From Symbiodinium natans (taxonomy: Eukaryota > Sar > Dinophyceae > Suessiales > Symbiodiniaceae), in assembly GCA_905221605.1 (NCBI GenBank), contig CAJNDS010002671.1, positions 276,001 to 320,759 of the forward strand: DNA of 44,759 bases. The letters run 5' to 3'. Every line of letters starts with the position of its first letter. The first letter of the stretch is position 1. Both the position numbers and the translations under genes were made by a program. Below are positions 41,502 to 44,759 of this stretch, one piece after another. Below the pieces are notes generated by a model. It was not told the DNA's origin. It saw only the letters and a list, made by a program, of their open reading frames with translations, and ran no database searches.

Positions 41502-41893
41502 GTAAAGAGTCATAGAGCTTCACAGCCATGACGAGCCAAACATCCGTTTCATGCTAAGCATCTGCTAGTTTTTCCCTGATGTGCGGGAAAAGAGTGCTTC
41601 AGTCACGAGTGGTACAGGAGGTCTGTGTACGCATGCCTGCTGCTTTGGACAAGTTACATTGGCTGTTACATCTCCTCGCAGCTATGTCGACACATGCCGG
41701 CTTAAGGCGATCCACATGAGCATGTGACGATGGCTTATGAAGAGACGATACATGGGTTGGAAATGGTCTGTATAGTACAAGCATTAGCTTCAGGCCCACA
41801 AAGTTGCCGGATGCTTTGTAGGATCTTGAATCATGCCAAACCTCTTGCAGTTGTTTGACGGTGTCATACTGCACGTCACCATTTGAAAGCGAG

Positions 41894-42190
41894 GGGGTTG
41901 ATGGAAGCTGCTGGCAGCCTTCACGTTTTCGGATTGTCCGGCAATCTGCTGGCAACAGCTCCGGACAAGATACTTCAAGCCATCAGTGCAGACTTCGCTG
42001 CTGGATTGAAGACCCACTTGCAGCTAAAGATGCTTGGTATCATTGGGCCACCGTCCTTGCAATCCCAAACGTCCTTCCTTAACCAACGCAGTGGGATGCG
42101 ACAGAGTCCTCCGTGGTTGTACACCAGGACGGGAATTCCTTCCGTTCGGCAGCGGCTTTTCTGGGGCGAAGCAGAGGTGTCGCAGAAGCA
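41894..42190 (+). CDS. Third upstream exon, probably of the ankyrin gene
   Basis: It starts after AAAGCGAG|G in matching phase. It reads GLMEAAGSLHVFGLSGNLLA and PDKILQAISADFAAGLKTHL, then QLKMLGIIGPPSLQSQ, all strongly protein-like. The frame stays open to 42296 (WGEAEVSQKQLAICVFV near 42170-42215). A second frame from about 42215 reads VVDFPEEGEHVAATSIQGNA to a TGA at 42337. How these two parts join (small intron or indel) is not clear. Confidence 0.42.
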
Positions 42191-42351
42191 GTTGGCAATC
42201 TGTGTGTTTGTCGCATGTTGTCGTCGACTTTCCAGAAGAAGGCGAACATGTAGCAGCCACATCTATTCAAGGCAATGCAGTCTTAAAAAAGTCTAGAGCA
42301 ACGGGAGCGGGGCTACATATTCTGTCTACGCAGATCTGAGACACTTGCCAG

Positions 42352-43398
42352 GTCTGTCTGCCGACATGCCCCTGGGATGATTCTGCTCTGCCTGTGAATC
42401 TGCAGATGGTTATCATGCCATTGCGTCAAGACAAAATTGGAGAGCTTCACGCTGCCGTTGCATTGGGTGCCACGCCATTTACACATCAAGCTTCAGTATT
42501 TTCATACAGGTTTTTCTGTTTGCTGTGGTACTCTTCGACAATTGCATGTGCTCGAGGCAAATTGGAGAATGTCCAGCAGCTTCTCTCGGAGGGGCAGGAT
42601 CCGAACTTGCCGGGCAAAGAGGGCGTGACACCCCTGCTGATTGCCGCTGATCGTCGCCGTTTACAGATCGCTGCTGCTTTGACTGAGGCTTCTGCAAACC
42701 CGAACATTCCAGGCGAAGCCGAGGGTGGTGGTGCGACCCCACTAATTGCTGCAGCTGCACACGGAGACACTCGCATGGTACAGCACTTGCTACATGCCCG
42801 AGCCAGTCCGGACTTGTCAGGCTCTGATGGAAAATCCCCGCTTCTAACGGCAACATTGCATGGCCACCTCGCAGTCGTAGAATGCTTGGTTGGAGCTCTT
42901 TGCGACATTGACAGGCCTGTGGTTGGACAAGCATGTACCAATCCACTCTTCAGCGCGGCGGAAAGCAACCATTCGCGGATTGTTGCAGCGCTCCTCCGAG
43001 CAAGGGCTGACATCGACTGGCAAAACATGGAGGGCAAGACACCGTTGTGGTGCGCCGTTGCCAATGGCAGCCTGCAATCTGCCAGATGCTTGATTAGAGC
43101 TGGCGCCAGTACGAACTGTCCAGATCAGCACGGGGATGCCCCATTGTGGGTTGCAGCTGCGTGTGGACAGTCTGAAGCAGTAGACTGCTTGATCGCGGCA
43201 CGGGCTGATGTCAACCAAGCGGCAGGGAACGGCCAGTCGCCATTGTGCATGGCAGCCCTCAGGTGCGACCTGCCGGTCTTGCGTTCTCTAATGAGAGCGG
43301 GGGCCGACCAAAGGCCTGACCGACAAGGCAGAACACCGGCGGAGGTTACCCTCAGCCCCGAGGCCCAACAAAACAAAACAGCAAAGCAGAGTGCGTGA
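42352..43398 (+). CDS. Ankyrin-repeat protein, C-terminal exon
   Basis: After CACTTGCCAG|G the frame opens with PTCPWDDSALPVNLQMVIMP, a linker I know from dinoflagellate ankyrin proteins, where a ubiquitin-like region precedes the repeats. From residue 36 or so (counting from ATG 42406) come about eight ankyrin repeats. The TP/SP/NP/AP helix-start dipeptides lie at residues 75, 111, 145, 180, 213, 246 and 279, a spacing of 33-36, and the first repeat ends EGQDPNLP. Stop is at 43396. Ankyrin repeats bind proteins; the partner cannot be told. The segment THQASVFSYRFFCL at residues 26-39 does not fit the repeat and may hide a small intron ending TTCATACAG|G. No membrane segments are seen. Confidence 0.85.
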   Translation, partial: VCLPTCPWDDSALPVNLQMVIMPLRQDKIGELHAAVALGATPFTHQASVFSYRFFCLLWYSSTIACARGKLENVQQLLSEGQDPNLPGKEGVTPLLIAADRRRLQIAAALTEASANPNIPGEAEGGGATPLIAAAAHGDTRMVQHLLHARASPDLSGSDGKSPLLTATLHGHLAVVECLVGALCDIDRPVVGQACTNPLFSAAESNHSRIVAALLRARADIDWQNMEGKTPLWCAVANGSLQSARCLIRAGASTNCPDQHGDAPLWVAAACGQSEAVDCLIAARADVNQAAGNGQSPLCMAALRCDLPVLRSLMRAGADQRPDRQGRTPAEVTLSPEAQQNKTAKQSA

Positions 43399-43399
43399 C

Positions 43400-43696
43400 A
43401 GAATGAAGTGCAAGAAGAAGAAAGAGAGCCCCAGTGCGTGCATGTGGGGAGGTGAAGAAGGAGTTGCATGGACAGAGGCACCGTTGTCGCCAGACATTCC
43501 GACAAGGCCGGAATTGTCAGCTCATGACATCTCGAAATATGTTTGGAATATGGATCACGGACATGTTTGCATTGCGTGTGCGGGCTTAGCTTGGGGTTCT
43601 GAGGCGAAGCATGTTGCAAGACATGTTGGAGGGGGGGTTGGTGAAGGCCAAGAACAAGCCTACGTACATCAGCGCTTGGACAACATAAGCAGGTAG
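43400..43696 (+). CDS. Possible exon with a CxxC-x10-HxxxH motif
   Basis: Just after the ankyrin stop, in another frame, the sequence reads RPELSAHDISKYVWNMDHGH then VCIACAGLAWGSEAKHVARH (43565-43624), ending EQAYVHQRLDNISR with a TAG at 43694. The Cys and His spacing resembles a small C2H2-type zinc finger with a short middle loop. The frame is open from 43391, but the first 15 codons overlap the ankyrin end. GCATGGACAG|A near 43470 could be the acceptor. It may be a further exon of the ankyrin gene if the stop at 43396 is intronic. Confidence 0.36.
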   Translation, partial: RMKCKKKKESPSACMWGGEEGVAWTEAPLSPDIPTRPELSAHDISKYVWNMDHGHVCIACAGLAWGSEAKHVARHVGGGVGEGQEQAYVHQRLDNISR

Positions 43697-43856
43697 CTCG
43701 AGAAAGGTACATGGCTCCTCTGGATAACGTGTGCACCCACACTTTTCACGCACTTGGTGTCGGACCCTCGGACCCTACATCTTGCTTGGATGACAGGTGG
43801 CACAAGAAGAATGAACCTTGCCAAAGATCAAGGTGGAGGCAGCCTGCAGCATCATG

Positions 43857-44205
43857 CCCCACCCTTGGCGTGGGGTTGTTTGACTTTAAACTAAACTCTT
43901 CTCTTCTCCCGGCCTACTCGTCGCCATCCCCAACCCGTCTCCCCAGCAAATCCGGGGAGTGCCCAACCCCAGATTTTATTGGAGTGCCAAGCAAACGCCA
44001 CAGTATCCCCATGGAGTGCCCAACCCCTGACTGTTTTTAAACGAATCCCTGGAGCGCCCAACCACAGAATATTCCCAAAGAATTTTTTCTGGAGTGCCCA
44101 ACCTCCAGAGCATACCCCAAGAATTCCTGGAGAGCCCAACCTCAGGGTATGCCCAGAGAATCCCTGGAGTGCCCAACCACAGAGTATCGGAGGACCTTCG
44201 TTTTT
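43857..44205 (+). repeat. Dispersed repeat family, copy 2
   Basis: The layout matches copy 1: a CCCCAC-(7)-GTGGGG hairpin at 43857-43875, GGTTGTTTGACTTTAAACTA, a pyrimidine leader, then diverged units of GGAGTGCCCAACC(C/A)CAGA with variable spacers (about 30-45 bases each). Units differ more from each other than in copy 1. Confidence 0.85.
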
Positions 44206-44223
44206 CAGGACTTCTAGTTTTCT

Positions 44224-44271
44224 GGGGGGGGAGGGGGGGGGGAGGGGGATGGGGGGGGGGGGGGGGACTTT
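44224..44271 (+). repeat. G-tract
   Basis: Runs of 7-14 G are broken by single A or AT. It lies directly after repeat copy 2. Confidence 0.9.
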
Positions 44272-44313
44272 TTGTTTGATGGTCTCCTGGTCCCCGGGTC
44301 TGTTGGTGCTGTA

Positions 44314-44565
44314 CGATTTGTTGCCTGTGATTTGCTGGAAACTGTCTAGGGATGGCAAGATGTACGATTTATTGCCAGTGATTCGCTGGTATCGATGTGC
44401 GGTTTGTTGCGTGTGATTTGTCATACAGATACGAGCAAATCACAGGCAACAAGCCGTGCATCTTGCCATGCCTCACACAGACACCAGCAAATCACAGGCA
44501 ACAAATCGTTTATCTTGCTGCCTCACACAGATGACAGCAAATCACAGGCAGTAAATCGGGGGCTC
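44314..44565. repeat. Inverted cluster of CGATTTGTTGCCTGTGATTT units
   Basis: Three forward units (starting near 44315, 44366, 44399) are followed by three reverse-complement units (AGCAAATCACAGGCAACAA at about 44433, 44486, 44537) with roughly 50-base spacing. The turning point is near 44425. The flanking GGCAAGATG / CATCTTGCC also pair. The whole cluster can fold back on itself. Confidence 0.88.
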
Positions 44566-44589
44566 CGCCCCGCCAACCCCACCAGCCGC

Positions 44590-44735
44590 GCAAGCTTTCT
44601 TCAGAGCATATGAGATGTTTTGAAGCCCATCCTGCGAGCACCCCCGCTTTGTGTGCAGTGCAAGCTTGCTTCAAAAGCATGTCATTTTTTTGGAAACCCA
44701 TCATGCGAGCATTGTGCTTGCAAATTGGGGGGTGG
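44590..44735 (+). repeat. Two diverged copies of a 73-base unit
   Basis: GCAAGCTTTCTTCAGAGCAT at 44590 and GCAAGCTTGCTTCAAAAGCA at 44662 begin two copies. Each carries a TTTTGAAGCCCATCCTGCGA-like stretch. No gene is seen. Confidence 0.75.
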
Positions 44736-44759
44736 GGGGGGGCCCCCCCCCCCCCCCCC
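44727..44759. repeat. G/C homopolymer end of the window
   Basis: GGGGGGTGGGGGGGG switches to a pure C run up to the last base. It may be a genuine G-tract or a sequencing/assembly artefact at a contig end. Confidence 0.8.

Noticed and set aside
44094-44279. Gly-rich plus frame and Pro-rich minus frame near the end
   Set aside because: They arise from the G-tract after repeat copy 2.

Overview
The window looks like nuclear DNA of a dinoflagellate, most likely of the Symbiodiniaceae/Suessiales type. No compact prokaryotic-style genes are present. Coding potential comes in short exon-sized blocks of about 60-300 bases, split by GT-AG and at least one GC-AG intron, and most acceptors are followed by G (AG|G). 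TTTAGGG/CCCTAAA blocks lie inside the sequence, and simple repeats and G/C homopolymers are abundant. One ankyrin-repeat protein has the layout I associate with dinoflagellate predicted proteomes. The species is an inference; no marker gene is present.

Layout. 1-7.8 kb: sparse exon-like pieces, including a U-box E3 ligase domain split by a 71-base GC-AG intron, plus two interstitial telomeric blocks. 7.94-10.73 kb: a repeat island bounded by inverted copies of a 28/29-base sequence. Inside it are a degenerate telomere-like satellite of about 91 bases per unit and an array of perfect CTCGAG-centred palindromes with 52-base spacing, duplicated at 430 bases. 10.7-30 kb: scattered candidate exons on both strands, a minus-strand multi-exon candidate at 14.2-15.5 kb, a 100-base palindrome at 17.7 kb, and the first copy of a dispersed repeat based on GGAGTGCCCAACCCC at 22.8 kb.

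30.6-34.9 kb: a GC-rich gene for a coiled-coil protein of unknown function. Its frame steps by -1 about five times, and it has an inferred 1.5-kb intron made mostly of (CA)n and (GA)n. 35.3 kb: a 76-base tandem repeat. 36-43.7 kb: the most gene-dense part, all on the plus strand. It holds a two-exon gene at 36.0-36.5 kb, a multi-exon gene at 37.3-38.4 kb, further exons to 39.9 kb, an ankyrin gene at 40.9-43.4 kb, and a CxxC...HxxxH exon just after it. 43.86-44.76 kb: the second copy of the dispersed repeat, G-tracts, an inverted-repeat cluster, and a G/C homopolymer end.

No pathway links the genes; each looks like an independent eukaryotic unit. Most small exons are supported only by protein-like composition and matching splice phase, so their confidence is modest. 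The repeat structures are read directly from the bases and are the firmest statements here.
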